Assembly (NCBI RefSeq): GCF_014193845.1
Contig: NZ_JACHZX010000003.1
Location: 434,001-498,000 of the forward strand
Origin: Sphingomonas sp. BK345
Lineage (GTDB): Bacteria > Pseudomonadota > Alphaproteobacteria > Sphingomonadales > Sphingomonadaceae
Direction: 5' to 3'
DNA: 64,000 nucleotides
Shown here: positions 35,999 to 43,649 of the stretch, one piece after another
Numbering within the stretch: position 1 is the first letter of the stretch
How the letters are laid out: every line of letters starts with the position of its first letter
Program-made: the position numbers and the translations under genes
The notes under the pieces: generated by a model
Databases searched by the model: none
Seen by the model: only the letters and a program-made list of their open reading frames with translations
What the model was told of the DNA's origin: nothing

Positions 35999-36268
35999 TC
36001 AGATCCCGTTGGAAAGATTGGTGTCGGCGTCGTGGGTGCGCATGTCGTCGGCCTTGTTCTCGCCGGTCGCACGCACCGCGTCGGCCTTATTCTCGAGCGC
36101 GTCCTCGGCGTTGTCGGTGGTGGCGTTGTCCGCCATCTCCTCGAGATTGTCCGCGACCGCCTCGGCATTGGCCTCGATATTGTCGGCGGCCTGCTCGCGC
36201 GGGCTGGAGTTGCACGCGGCGAGCGACACCAGCCCGAAGGCGGCGACGGCGGTGACGAGCTTCTTCAT
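35999..36268 (-). CDS. Small Asn/Glu/Asp-rich lipoprotein
   Basis: An 89-residue protein with AGAGGGGAA upstream of ATG 36268. The N-terminus MKKLVTAVAAFGLVSLAAC ends in a lipobox (LAAC), so it should be lipid-anchored. The mature part is acidic and low-complexity, alternating EANAEAVADNLEEMADNA-type heptads with ALENKADAVRATGENKADD, and is probably helical. I know no function. Similar tiny helical lipoproteins are common in sphingomonads. Confidence 0.8.
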   Translation of the reverse strand: MKKLVTAVAAFGLVSLAACNSSPREQAADNIEANAEAVADNLEEMADNATTDNAEDALENKADAVRATGENKADDMRTHDADTNLSNGI

Positions 36269-36416
36269 GGCATTCCCCTCTGGTCGATCCGAAGTCGCGG
36301 AAAATAATCTCCGACGATTCGGATTGTTCCACTGCCGCACCGGTCGGCCGCCAGCGCGCGGCGGCGTTACTCCCTCTGCGCCGGTCTTTCGCCCCGCGCA
36401 CGAGGAGCGAGGCCGC

Positions 36417-38714
36417 CTATGCCGCCGCCTCCACGCGCCCGCCGAGCAGCGCCGCGAGCGCACCCGGCGGCACGGCGGCGGAGAACAGGAAGCCTTGCAG
36501 CTCGTTGCAACCGGCATGTTCGAGGAAGGCGCGCTGCTCGCGCGTCTCCACGCCTTCGGCGCTGACCGCCAGCCCCATCGCCTGGCCCAGCCGCACCACC
36601 GCCTGGATGATCGCGGCGGCATCGGCGCTCTCGCCCAAGCGCCGGGTGAAGCTCTGGTCGATCTTGATCTTGTCGACCTCGAACTTGCTGAGGTAGCCGA
36701 GGCTGGAATAGCCCGTGCCGAAATCGTCGAGCGCGATGCGGAAGCCGGCGTGGCGCAGCGCCGCCAGGGCGTCGCGTACCGCGTCGTCGTCGTCGAGGAG
36801 GATGCTCTCGGTCACCTCCAGCTCGATCTGCTGCGGGCGCGCGCCGGCATGGCGCACGATCTCGATCAGTTCCGCCGCGATGCCGCGCGCGCGGCACTGG
36901 ACCGGTGAGAGGTTGACCGCGATCGACAGCGATGGCCAGGCGCGCGCCACCGCGCACGCGTCGCGCAGCACCCAGGCGCCGAGATCACGGATCAGCCCGG
37001 TCTCCTCCGCGATCGGGATGAAGGCGTCGGGCGCGAGCAGGCCGCGCTCCGGGTGGTGCCAGCGCACCAGCGCCTCCAGCCCGATCACGCGGCTCCCGCC
37101 GGCGTTCATGCGCGGCTGGTAGTGGACGATCAGCTCGCGCCGCGTCGCGATCGCGCGGCGCAGGTCGTGCTCGATCGCGCGGCGCATCTTGACGCTCTCG
37201 TCCATGTCCTCGGTGAAGAAGCGGTGGCCGTCGCGGCCCTCCGCCTTGGCGCGGTACATCGCGATATCGGCCATGCGCATCAGCTCGGAGCGATCACCGC
37301 TGCAGCGCGGGTGGCAGGCGATCCCGATGCTGGCGCCGATGAACACGTGCGTGCCGAGGACGGTGAACGGCTCGCGCAGTGCCGCCACCATCACCCCCGC
37401 GAGCGCGCCGACGGCGGTCTCGTCGGCGCGCGCGCTGACCAGCACCGCGAACTCGTCGCCGCCGAGCCGCGCCACCAGGTCGCCCGCGTCGACCAGCGCC
37501 TGAAGCCGCGCCGCGACCAGCTGGATCAACTGGTCACCGCCGAGATGCCCGAGCGTGTCGTTGACCTGTTTGAAGCGGTCGAGATCGATCAGCAGCACCG
37601 CGTGCACCCCCTCGCCGGGCGCGTGCGCGAGCAGCTGGTCGCCCGCGTGATTGAAGGCGGCGCGGTTGGGCAGGCCGGTCAACGTGTCGTGATAGGCGAG
37701 GTGGTGCGCCTGCGCCTCCTTGGCCTGGAGCGCGAGATGCGCCGCGTTGAGCTTTGCGAGCGAGCGCGCATCGCTACGCACCAGCTTGAAGACGCTGGCG
37801 ATCAGCGCGGCGAGCGTGGCCAGCAAGGCGACCAGCGCGGCGAGCGCGCTCGGCGCCATGGTGCGCCATACCGCGGCGCCGGGCCGGTCGGGTCGCCACA
37901 GCAGATAGCCGACGCGCTGGCCTCGGCTCGATACCAGAGTCAGCGCCTGCTCGCCTGGCGCGTGGCGCGGCGATCCGCTCAGCCGCGCGCCGGCGACGAG
38001 CTGGATGCGCGCCAGTCGCTGGACGAAACTGGTGTCGAGGAAGCGCGCGCTCACTAGCAGCGGGGCGCCGCCACGCGGCGCGGGCGAGCCGGGGTCCTCG
38101 GTGATGATCCGCATCACGCTCATGATCGCGGGACGGCCGCCGATCGCGACCAGGTCGGTGGCGTGGACCGCGCGGGGCGAGGTGCGCACGGTCGAGCCGG
38201 CGGGCAGCGCGCGCCCGGGTAGCCGCTCGTGCGGATTGGGCGAGGCGCGCGCCTCGCCGCGCACCGCGCGGACCAGCGGCGTAGCGGCGCCGGCAAGCGC
38301 GGCATAGTCGGCGGAGGCGCGGCGCACGCCGTCGCGCATCAGATAGACCGGGTGTCCGTCGCCGGCGAGGATCGCGTCGGCATCGTGCGCGAAGACATAG
38401 CTGAGCCACACGCCGACATTCTCGTCGACCCAGGTCCAGTCGGGCGCGGCCTTGCACAGCTCGAGCACCAGCGGCGTCCAGATCCCGACCCCGGACTGGC
38501 TCTGCGCCAGCTCGTCGAGCGCGGCGTCGACCGCGAGCCGCACCTCGCGCTCCTGCCGCTCGATCGAGACGCGATCCGCCTGCGCCGCGGCCGAGCGCAA
38601 CGCCGACACGGCGAAGCCGGTGAGGCCGAGCGCGAGCAGCAACACGGGCGCGACCACCGCGGCGATGAAGCGCGGACCGAATCGAGCGGACGAGGGACGA
38701 TCGCGTGAAGGCAC
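36417..38714 (-). CDS. Membrane-bound diguanylate cyclase/phosphodiesterase (GGDEF-EAL)
   Basis: A 765-residue protein starting at GTG 38714 with GAGGAG 7 bases upstream. Two helices (about 15-38 and 288-311) bracket a periplasmic sensor domain of CHASE4-like layout. The GGDEF domain has YHDTLTGLPNRAAFN and an intact RLGGDEFAVL (418-422). The preceding DAGD lacks the arginine of the RxxD inhibitory site. The EAL domain has GLEALVRWHHPERG (547-549), LDDFGTGYSSLGYL and IKIDQSFTR, the residues needed for c-di-GMP hydrolysis. Both activities look intact, so the net direction cannot be told from sequence. Confidence 0.92.
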   Translation of the reverse strand: MPSRDRPSSARFGPRFIAAVVAPVLLLALGLTGFAVSALRSAAAQADRVSIERQEREVRLAVDAALDELAQSQSGVGIWTPLVLELCKAAPDWTWVDENVGVWLSYVFAHDADAILAGDGHPVYLMRDGVRRASADYAALAGAATPLVRAVRGEARASPNPHERLPGRALPAGSTVRTSPRAVHATDLVAIGGRPAIMSVMRIITEDPGSPAPRGGAPLLVSARFLDTSFVQRLARIQLVAGARLSGSPRHAPGEQALTLVSSRGQRVGYLLWRPDRPGAAVWRTMAPSALAALVALLATLAALIASVFKLVRSDARSLAKLNAAHLALQAKEAQAHHLAYHDTLTGLPNRAAFNHAGDQLLAHAPGEGVHAVLLIDLDRFKQVNDTLGHLGGDQLIQLVAARLQALVDAGDLVARLGGDEFAVLVSARADETAVGALAGVMVAALREPFTVLGTHVFIGASIGIACHPRCSGDRSELMRMADIAMYRAKAEGRDGHRFFTEDMDESVKMRRAIEHDLRRAIATRRELIVHYQPRMNAGGSRVIGLEALVRWHHPERGLLAPDAFIPIAEETGLIRDLGAWVLRDACAVARAWPSLSIAVNLSPVQCRARGIAAELIEIVRHAGARPQQIELEVTESILLDDDDAVRDALAALRHAGFRIALDDFGTGYSSLGYLSKFEVDKIKIDQSFTRRLGESADAAAIIQAVVRLGQAMGLAVSAEGVETREQRAFLEHAGCNELQGFLFSAAVPPGALAALLGGRVEAAA

Positions 38715-38890
38715 TGCGCAACTCCTCGCCGTCTCTTACGGCTCGGCCCTCGACAAACCGTTAACGCATGTCAGGGGGTCAGGACTAAGAAGCTGGTTTT
38801 TCGACCAGTTTGACGTGCTCGGCGTGAGTATGACGGGCGGGAACGGTGCGGTGTTTCGGCTGGTTGAAAAAGAATAGCGGGGGAACACGA

Positions 38891-39676
38891 ATGAACACGG
38901 GCGCGCGGTTGACGACACTCACTCGGCTGGGCTTCGCGGTGCGCGGTGCGCTGTACATCGTCATCGCGCTGCTGATCCTGCGGACCGGTCGCGCGGAGGA
39001 TCCCGCCGGCGCTTTGGCCTATCTGGGTGAAGGAGGCGGGCGGCTGTTGCTCGTCCTGATGGCGGCCGGGCTGCTCGGCTACGGCATCTGGCGCCTCGCC
39101 GACGCGGTGCTCGACATCGAGCGGCATGGCAGCGATCGCAAGGGCGCGCTCGAGCGGGTCGGCGCGGCGGCGAGCGGCGCGGTTCACCTGTTCCTCACCT
39201 GGCAGGCGGCACGGCTGATCCAGGGTGTCGCGCGCGCGGGCGACGGGGCCGAGCAGGGCGCGCGCACCGCGCTGGCGCTGCCCGGGGGCGGCGCGCTGGT
39301 GATATTGGGTGGTGCGCTGCTCGCCGCGGTCGGCGCGGTGCAGCTGGCGAAGGCGGTCAAGGGGAGCTTCCTGCGCTACCTCGATCCCGCGGTGGCGTCG
39401 AAGCCCTGGGCGCGCTGGAGCGGGCGTGCGGGCTATGCCGCGCGCGGTGCGGTATTCCTGATCAGCGCCTGGTTCCTCGTGCGCGCCGGCATCGAGGCAC
39501 GCGCCAGCGCGGCGGCCGGGATGGGGGAGGTGCTCGCCTGGCTCGAGCAGCCGTTCGACGTGGTGGTGGCGCTCGGGCTATTCGCCTTCGGGCTGTTCGG
39601 CCTCATCGAGGCGCGCTTCCGCCGCCTCCACGACGTGCCCGTCGACGGGCTGATGCGCCGCGCCACGGCGCGGTGA
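38891..39676 (+). CDS. DUF1206 membrane protein
   Basis: A 261-residue integral membrane protein built of three internally similar helix pairs, each beginning like TRLGFAVRGALYIVIALLIL, VGAAASGAVHLFLTWQAARL and SGRAGYAARGAVFLISAWFL. This triplicate arrangement is the DUF1206 signature. The start ATG 38891 is preceded by GGGGGAAC. The function is unknown. It is divergent from the GGDEF-EAL gene across a 176-base gap containing no further gene. Confidence 0.88.
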   Translation: MNTGARLTTLTRLGFAVRGALYIVIALLILRTGRAEDPAGALAYLGEGGGRLLLVLMAAGLLGYGIWRLADAVLDIERHGSDRKGALERVGAAASGAVHLFLTWQAARLIQGVARAGDGAEQGARTALALPGGGALVILGGALLAAVGAVQLAKAVKGSFLRYLDPAVASKPWARWSGRAGYAARGAVFLISAWFLVRAGIEARASAAAGMGEVLAWLEQPFDVVVALGLFAFGLFGLIEARFRRLHDVPVDGLMRRATAR

Positions 39677-39707
39677 GCCGCCCTCGATCGTGCGCGCGCC
39701 GGGGCGC

Positions 39708-39941
39708 TCAGCCCAGCGTGCGCAGCGTCGCGTCGAGCAGGTCGACGCCGCGCCGCGCACGCGCCAGCTGGGCCTCCAGCTCGCGCTCATAGGCGGCGAG
39801 CTCGGCGATCGAGCGGCGGTCGTGCAGCATGGTCGCGACGCGGCGGACGCGGCGCAGCTCGCGGTCCAGCAGCGCGCCGGCCGCGAACGCGTCAATCATG
39901 GAAGAGGCGGGGGCAAGCGCGGGCACGTCGGTCTCTCGCAT
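39708..39941 (-). CDS. Hypothetical small helical protein
   Basis: A 77-residue protein predicted almost entirely helical, with charged heptad-like stretches (LDRELRRVRRVATMLHDRRS and [20 protein letters not shown]). It could be a coiled coil. Start ATG 39941 has no clear ribosome site; ATG 39899 is an in-frame alternative. I do not recognise the family. It lies alone between DUF1206 (convergent) and the cyclic-nucleotide/reductase fusion (divergent). Confidence 0.55.
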   Translation of the reverse strand: MRETDVPALAPASSMIDAFAAGALLDRELRRVRRVATMLHDRRSIAELAAYERELEAQLARARRGVDLLDATLRTLG

Positions 39942-40091
39942 CGGGGAGCGTCAGCCCTACCCTGCGGATGATGCATGCGGATGGCGCTTTGTTGCAGCTT
40001 TGTCGCGCGATTGTCGCAGCCGACCCGTTGCGGCGATCCGCGGCGCCCGCCATCATGCGCATCACGGGGCTGGGGCGGCGGAGGTCAGACG

Positions 40092-41702
40092 ATGGAGACG
40101 ATCGGGCGCGACCTGCGCGAGATGCAGCGCGTGCCGCTCCACCCCGAGCATGTCGCCGCTATCCGCTCCGCCGGGGCCGAGCGCCACTACGCCGCGGGTG
40201 CCTACCTGGTCCAGCCCGGCGACCCGGTCGAGCGCTTCGTCTACGTCGAGGACGGCGAGATCGAGGTGGTCAACAGCTTCACGGGTGAGCGCCACCTGCC
40301 CTCCACGCTGGGGCCGACCCAGTTCATGGCCGAGATCTCCTTCCTCAGCGGCGGCAGCTGGTCGATGGCGATGCGCGCCGCGCGCGACACGCGCGTGGTG
40401 GAGGTGCCGCGCGCGCGCATGCTCGAGCTGATGGCACACGTGCCCGAGATGTCGGACATCATCATCACCGTGCTGGCGGCGCGGCGCCGGCGCCAGCTCG
40501 AGTCGCATGACAGTTCGCTGGTGCTGCTCGGCGAGGAGCAGGATCGCGGCGTGCGCCGCGTCGCCGACTTCGCCGCGCGCAACCGCATCCCCTACACCAG
40601 CCACGCGCTCGGCACCGCGGACGCGGCGACGGTGGCGACGAGCTGCGCGGTCGACGCGAATCGCCCGGCGGTGATCTTCGGGCGCGACCGCGTGGTGGCG
40701 GATCCCACGCCCGAGAAGGTGGCCAAACTGCTCGGGCTCAGCCGCGAGTTCGTCGACGACGAGGCGGTCGACGTGCTGGTGGTCGGCGCGGGGCCGGCCG
40801 GCACCGCGGCGGGAGTCTATGCCGGCGCCGAGGGGCTGGGCGCCTTGGTGGTCGAGGACACCGCGATCGGCGGGCAGGCGGGGACGTCGAGCCGGATCGA
40901 AAATTACATGGGCTTTCCCACCGGAATCTCGGGCGCGGACCTGGTGTGGCGCGGCGAGGTGCAGGCGATGAAGTTCGGCACGCGCTTCGCCATGCCGCTC
41001 CGCGTCGCCGCGCTCGACCGGCTCGACGACGGCCAGTTCTGTGCCACCTTCGACAACGGTCAGCGCGTCCGCGCGCGCGCGGTGGTGGTGGCGACCGGGG
41101 TGCAATACCGTCGGCTGCCGATCGAGCGGCTCGGCGACTTCGAGGGCAGCGGCATCTATTATGCGGCCACTGAGAACGAGGCGCGCTTCTGCCGCGACGC
41201 CGAGGCGATCGTGATCGGTGGGGGTAATTCGGCGGGGCAGGCGGCGATGTACCTCAGCCGCGTCGCGCGGCACGTGCGGCTGCTGGTGCGCGGGCGCTCG
41301 CTCGCCACCTCCATGTCCAACTATCTCACCAGCCGGCTCGAAGCGGACCCCGCGATCTCGATCGACTATGGCGCCGAGCTGGTTGCGGTCCACGGCGGCG
41401 ATGCGCTGGAAGCCGTGACGATCCGGCAGGACGGCGCCGAGCGCATGGTCGACACCTGTGCCACCTTCGTGATGGTGGGCGCGGCGCCCAACACCGGATG
41501 GCTCGAGAATCTGGTCGCGCTCGACGACAAGGGATTCGTGCTGACCGGGCGCGCGGCGGGAGGCGCGAGCTCCTACGCCACCTCCTGCCCCGGCGTTTAT
41601 GCGGTGGGAGACGTGCGCGCGGGATCGGTCAAGCGCGTCGCGTCCTCGGTGGGGGAAGGGTCAGTGGTGATCTCGCAACTGTGGTCGTATCTCAACGAGT
41701 GA
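40092..41702 (+). CDS. Cyclic-nucleotide-binding / thioredoxin-reductase-like fusion without redox cysteines
   Basis: A 536-residue protein starting at ATG 40092 with GGAGG 7 bases upstream. Residues about 1-130 form a CRP-type cyclic-nucleotide-binding barrel, including FVYVEDGEIEVVNSF and MAEISFLSGGSWSMAMRA. Residues about 135-215 look like a thioredoxin-fold domain lacking a CxxC. The rest is a two-domain FAD/NAD(P)H reductase, with VLVVGAGPAGTAAGVYAG, GGQAGTSSRIENYMGFP, IVIGGGNSAGQAAMYLS and GVYAVGDVRAG. Where thioredoxin reductases carry CATC this protein has AATE. It is therefore probably not a disulfide reductase. Electron acceptor and ligand are unknown. Confidence 0.88.
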   Translation: METIGRDLREMQRVPLHPEHVAAIRSAGAERHYAAGAYLVQPGDPVERFVYVEDGEIEVVNSFTGERHLPSTLGPTQFMAEISFLSGGSWSMAMRAARDTRVVEVPRARMLELMAHVPEMSDIIITVLAARRRRQLESHDSSLVLLGEEQDRGVRRVADFAARNRIPYTSHALGTADAATVATSCAVDANRPAVIFGRDRVVADPTPEKVAKLLGLSREFVDDEAVDVLVVGAGPAGTAAGVYAGAEGLGALVVEDTAIGGQAGTSSRIENYMGFPTGISGADLVWRGEVQAMKFGTRFAMPLRVAALDRLDDGQFCATFDNGQRVRARAVVVATGVQYRRLPIERLGDFEGSGIYYAATENEARFCRDAEAIVIGGGNSAGQAAMYLSRVARHVRLLVRGRSLATSMSNYLTSRLEADPAISIDYGAELVAVHGGDALEAVTIRQDGAERMVDTCATFVMVGAAPNTGWLENLVALDDKGFVLTGRAAGGASSYATSCPGVYAVGDVRAGSVKRVASSVGEGSVVISQLWSYLNE

Positions 41703-41726
41703 GAGAGCGCGGTGCTCGCGAGCTTG

Positions 41727-41817
41727 TGCCCCGGCGACGGCCGGGGCCCACGTGGGAAGGTTTTCGTGAAACTCACTGTCATCGCCCCCTGGGCCCCGGC
41801 CTACGCCGGGGCCCAGG
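41727..41817. repeat. Palindromic repeat, family B relative
   Basis: The ends TGCCCCGGCGACGGCCGGGG and GCCCCGGCCTACGCCGGGGC are inverted copies, separated by ACGTGGGAAGG and other non-palindromic sequence. The arms are shorter and different in sequence from the 22783 unit, but the placement and design are the same. It lies between two convergent genes. Confidence 0.7.
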
Positions 41818-41850
41818 AGGTGGGGCCATCGCGCTATGACACCAACCCAC

Positions 41851-42462
41851 TCACCCCGCGGCGCCTTCGCCCGGCAGGCAGGCGCGGAGCTGCTCGACGT
41901 GGTCGCCGCCGTCACTCCGGGTGAGCACCGAGAGCGCGCGGCAGGTGCGCGCGCCGTCGGGCTCGGCCGCCCCCGCGACGACGAAGCCGTGCGCGCCGCC
42001 GGGCTGTTGCCAATCGGTCATCTCACCGCTGCGCAGCGCCGCTGCCACCGCCGCGGCGCGCGAGCTTGCGCCGTCCGGCGGCACCTCGGCCGCCGGTGCC
42101 GCGGCGGCGGGCGCGCTCGACGTCGGCGCGGGTGAGGCTCGGTCGGCGGTGCGGGCGACCGATATCGCGCGCGGCGCCGCCGCGACGACGCGCTCGGGCA
42201 CCGGCACGCTCACCGAATAACTCGCGCGCGGCGGGAGCTTCGTCGCGGCGACCGCGAGCCCGCCGACGCTGGTCGCGGCCGCGGCGGCGAGCAGCGCCGG
42301 CCATAGCCGTCGGCGCGGTCGGGCCAACGCGGGAAGCGTAGTCGGCAGCCTCGTCAGCGCGACCTCGCGCGTGATGCGCAGCGGTCCCAGCTCGATCGTG
42401 GTGCGCCGTACCAGCCCGAGCATCGTCGTCGGCGCGGTTCGCCTGTCTGTCTCGCGTGCCAT
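41851..42462 (-). CDS. Hypothetical single-pass membrane protein with Ala/Pro-rich periplasmic linker
   Basis: A 203-residue protein. A basic cytosolic N-terminus (about 1-50) is followed by one helix (WPALLAAAAATSVGGLAVAA), then a long Ala/Pro/Val-rich stretch, and a C-terminal segment with CRALSVLTRSDGGDHVEQLR and a second cysteine. That tail resembles the short RT0821/Lpp0805-like surface domains, but the match is weak. Function unknown. ATG 42462 lies 43 bases after the epimerase stop, in the same direction, so it may be its operon partner. Confidence 0.65.
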   Translation of the reverse strand: MARETDRRTAPTTMLGLVRRTTIELGPLRITREVALTRLPTTLPALARPRRRLWPALLAAAAATSVGGLAVAATKLPPRASYSVSVPVPERVVAAAPRAISVARTADRASPAPTSSAPAAAAPAAEVPPDGASSRAAAVAAALRSGEMTDWQQPGGAHGFVVAGAAEPDGARTCRALSVLTRSDGGDHVEQLRACLPGEGAAG

Positions 42463-42505
42463 CGCACCACCATCGCGCGCGCGCGATGCGCTGGCAAGCC
42501 GCGGC

Positions 42506-43513
42506 TCAGCCGCGCCGCGCGCGATAGCCCTTGTACCACTCGACCCACTTGGGGATGCCGACCGCGATCGGCGTGGTGGGGCGGAAGCCGAGGTCGTCGC
42601 GGATCGCGGTCAGATCGGCGTAGGTCGCGGGTACGTCGCCGGGCTGCATGCCCTTGTCGACCCGGATCGCCTTCTGCCCGCACGCCGCCTCGATCAGCGT
42701 GATCAAGGTCTCGAGCTCCTCGGCCTTGTTGTTGCCGATGTTGTAGAGGCGGTGCGGCGAGACGCTGCCGCCCGCTTTCACCTGGCCGTCGTCGGCGGGC
42801 GGGTGGTCCAGCGCGGCGACGATCCCGGTGACGATGTCGTCGATATAGGTGAAGTCACGCCGCATGTTGCCGCCGTTATAGACCTCGATCGGCTGGCCGG
42901 AGAGGATCTTGTCGGTGAAGCCCCACACCGCCATGTCGGGCCGGCCCCACGGCCCGTAGACGGTGAAGAAGCGCAGCCCGGTCTGCGGGATGCGGTACAG
43001 ATGCGCGTAGGTCTCGCTCATCAGCTCGTCCGCCTTCTTGGTGGCGGCGTAGAGCGAGATCGGGAAGTCGACGCGTTGCTCGACGCGGAACGGCAGGTCG
43101 GGGCTGGTGCCGTAGACCGAGGAGGAGGAAGCGTAGACCATCTGCTCGACGCGCCGCGCGCGCGCCAGCTCGAGCATGTTGACGTGACCGGCGAGGTTGG
43201 ACGCGACATAGGCGCGCGGGTTGCTCAGCGAGTAGCGCACGCCCGCCTGCGCGCCGAGATGGACGATGCGCTCGATCGCGGTGCCGCCGAGCGCGGCGTC
43301 GATCGCTTCATGGTCGCTGAAGTCGAGCTGGTGGAAGGTGAAGCGCTCGGCGCCGCCGTCCGCGGTGATCGCCTCGAGCCGGTCGCGCTTGAGCTGCACC
43401 GGGTTGTAGTCGTTGAGATTGTCGATCCCGACCACGGTGTCGCCGCGCGCGAGCAGCCGGCGCGTGACATGGCTGCCGATGAAGCCGGCGACGCCGGTGA
43501 CCAGAACCTGCAT
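42506..43513 (-). CDS. UDP-glucuronate 4-epimerase-like SDR
   Basis: A 335-residue extended short-chain dehydrogenase. The N-terminal TGVAGFIGSHVTRRLL is the NAD-binding motif. VYASSSSVYGTSP, SLYAATKKADELM (Tyr and Lys catalytic) and FFTVYGPWGRPDMAVWGFTD are typical of UDP-GlcA to UDP-GalA epimerases. RRDFTYIDDIVTGIVAALD and LYNIGNNKAEELETLI complete the family pattern. The product would be UDP-galacturonate for acidic polysaccharide or lipopolysaccharide, with UDP-glucuronate supplied by Ugd. Confidence 0.87.
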   Translation of the reverse strand: MQVLVTGVAGFIGSHVTRRLLARGDTVVGIDNLNDYNPVQLKRDRLEAITADGGAERFTFHQLDFSDHEAIDAALGGTAIERIVHLGAQAGVRYSLSNPRAYVASNLAGHVNMLELARARRVEQMVYASSSSVYGTSPDLPFRVEQRVDFPISLYAATKKADELMSETYAHLYRIPQTGLRFFTVYGPWGRPDMAVWGFTDKILSGQPIEVYNGGNMRRDFTYIDDIVTGIVAALDHPPADDGQVKAGGSVSPHRLYNIGNNKAEELETLITLIEAACGQKAIRVDKGMQPGDVPATYADLTAIRDDLGFRPTTPIAVGIPKWVEWYKGYRARRG

Positions 43514-43543
43514 GATCGTCCCCCAAACCCTGTAGACGCTTTT

Positions 43544-43556
43544 CCCGATAATCGGG
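43544..43556. promoter_or_regulatory. Short palindrome CCCGATAATCGGG upstream of epimerase
   Basis: A 13-base odd palindrome sits 30 bases upstream of the epimerase start, in the only AT-containing part of that gap. It could be an operator or the foot of a hairpin. There is no second copy in the window. Confidence 0.35.
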
Positions 43557-43587
43557 CGGGGAGCAACTGCTCGGGAGGGGAGCGCAA

Positions 43588-43629
43588 AAGGGAGGACCGG
43601 ACCGGCGCGCGCCGACCCGGTCCTCCCTT
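43588..43629 (-). terminator. Hairpin terminator after the RTX glycanase gene
   Basis: Perfect 13-base arms AAGGGAGGACCGG and CCGGTCCTCCCTT enclose a 16-base GC-rich loop, 21 bases past the stop of the leftward gene. On the reverse strand the stem is followed by TTTTGCGC, a short T run. This supports a single-gene transcript for the glycanase. Confidence 0.8.
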
Positions 43630-43649
43630 CCCGCCTCGGCCGGGCCGGC

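Noticed and set aside
36290..36335. GGAAC on the reverse strand upstream of the small lipoprotein considered as an EcfG promoter
   Set aside because: No CGTT at the right distance.
38840..38865. GGAAC-N17-GGTT considered as an EcfG general-stress promoter for the DUF1206 gene
   Set aside because: The -10 matches only three of four bases, and such a pair is expected by chance at this GC content.
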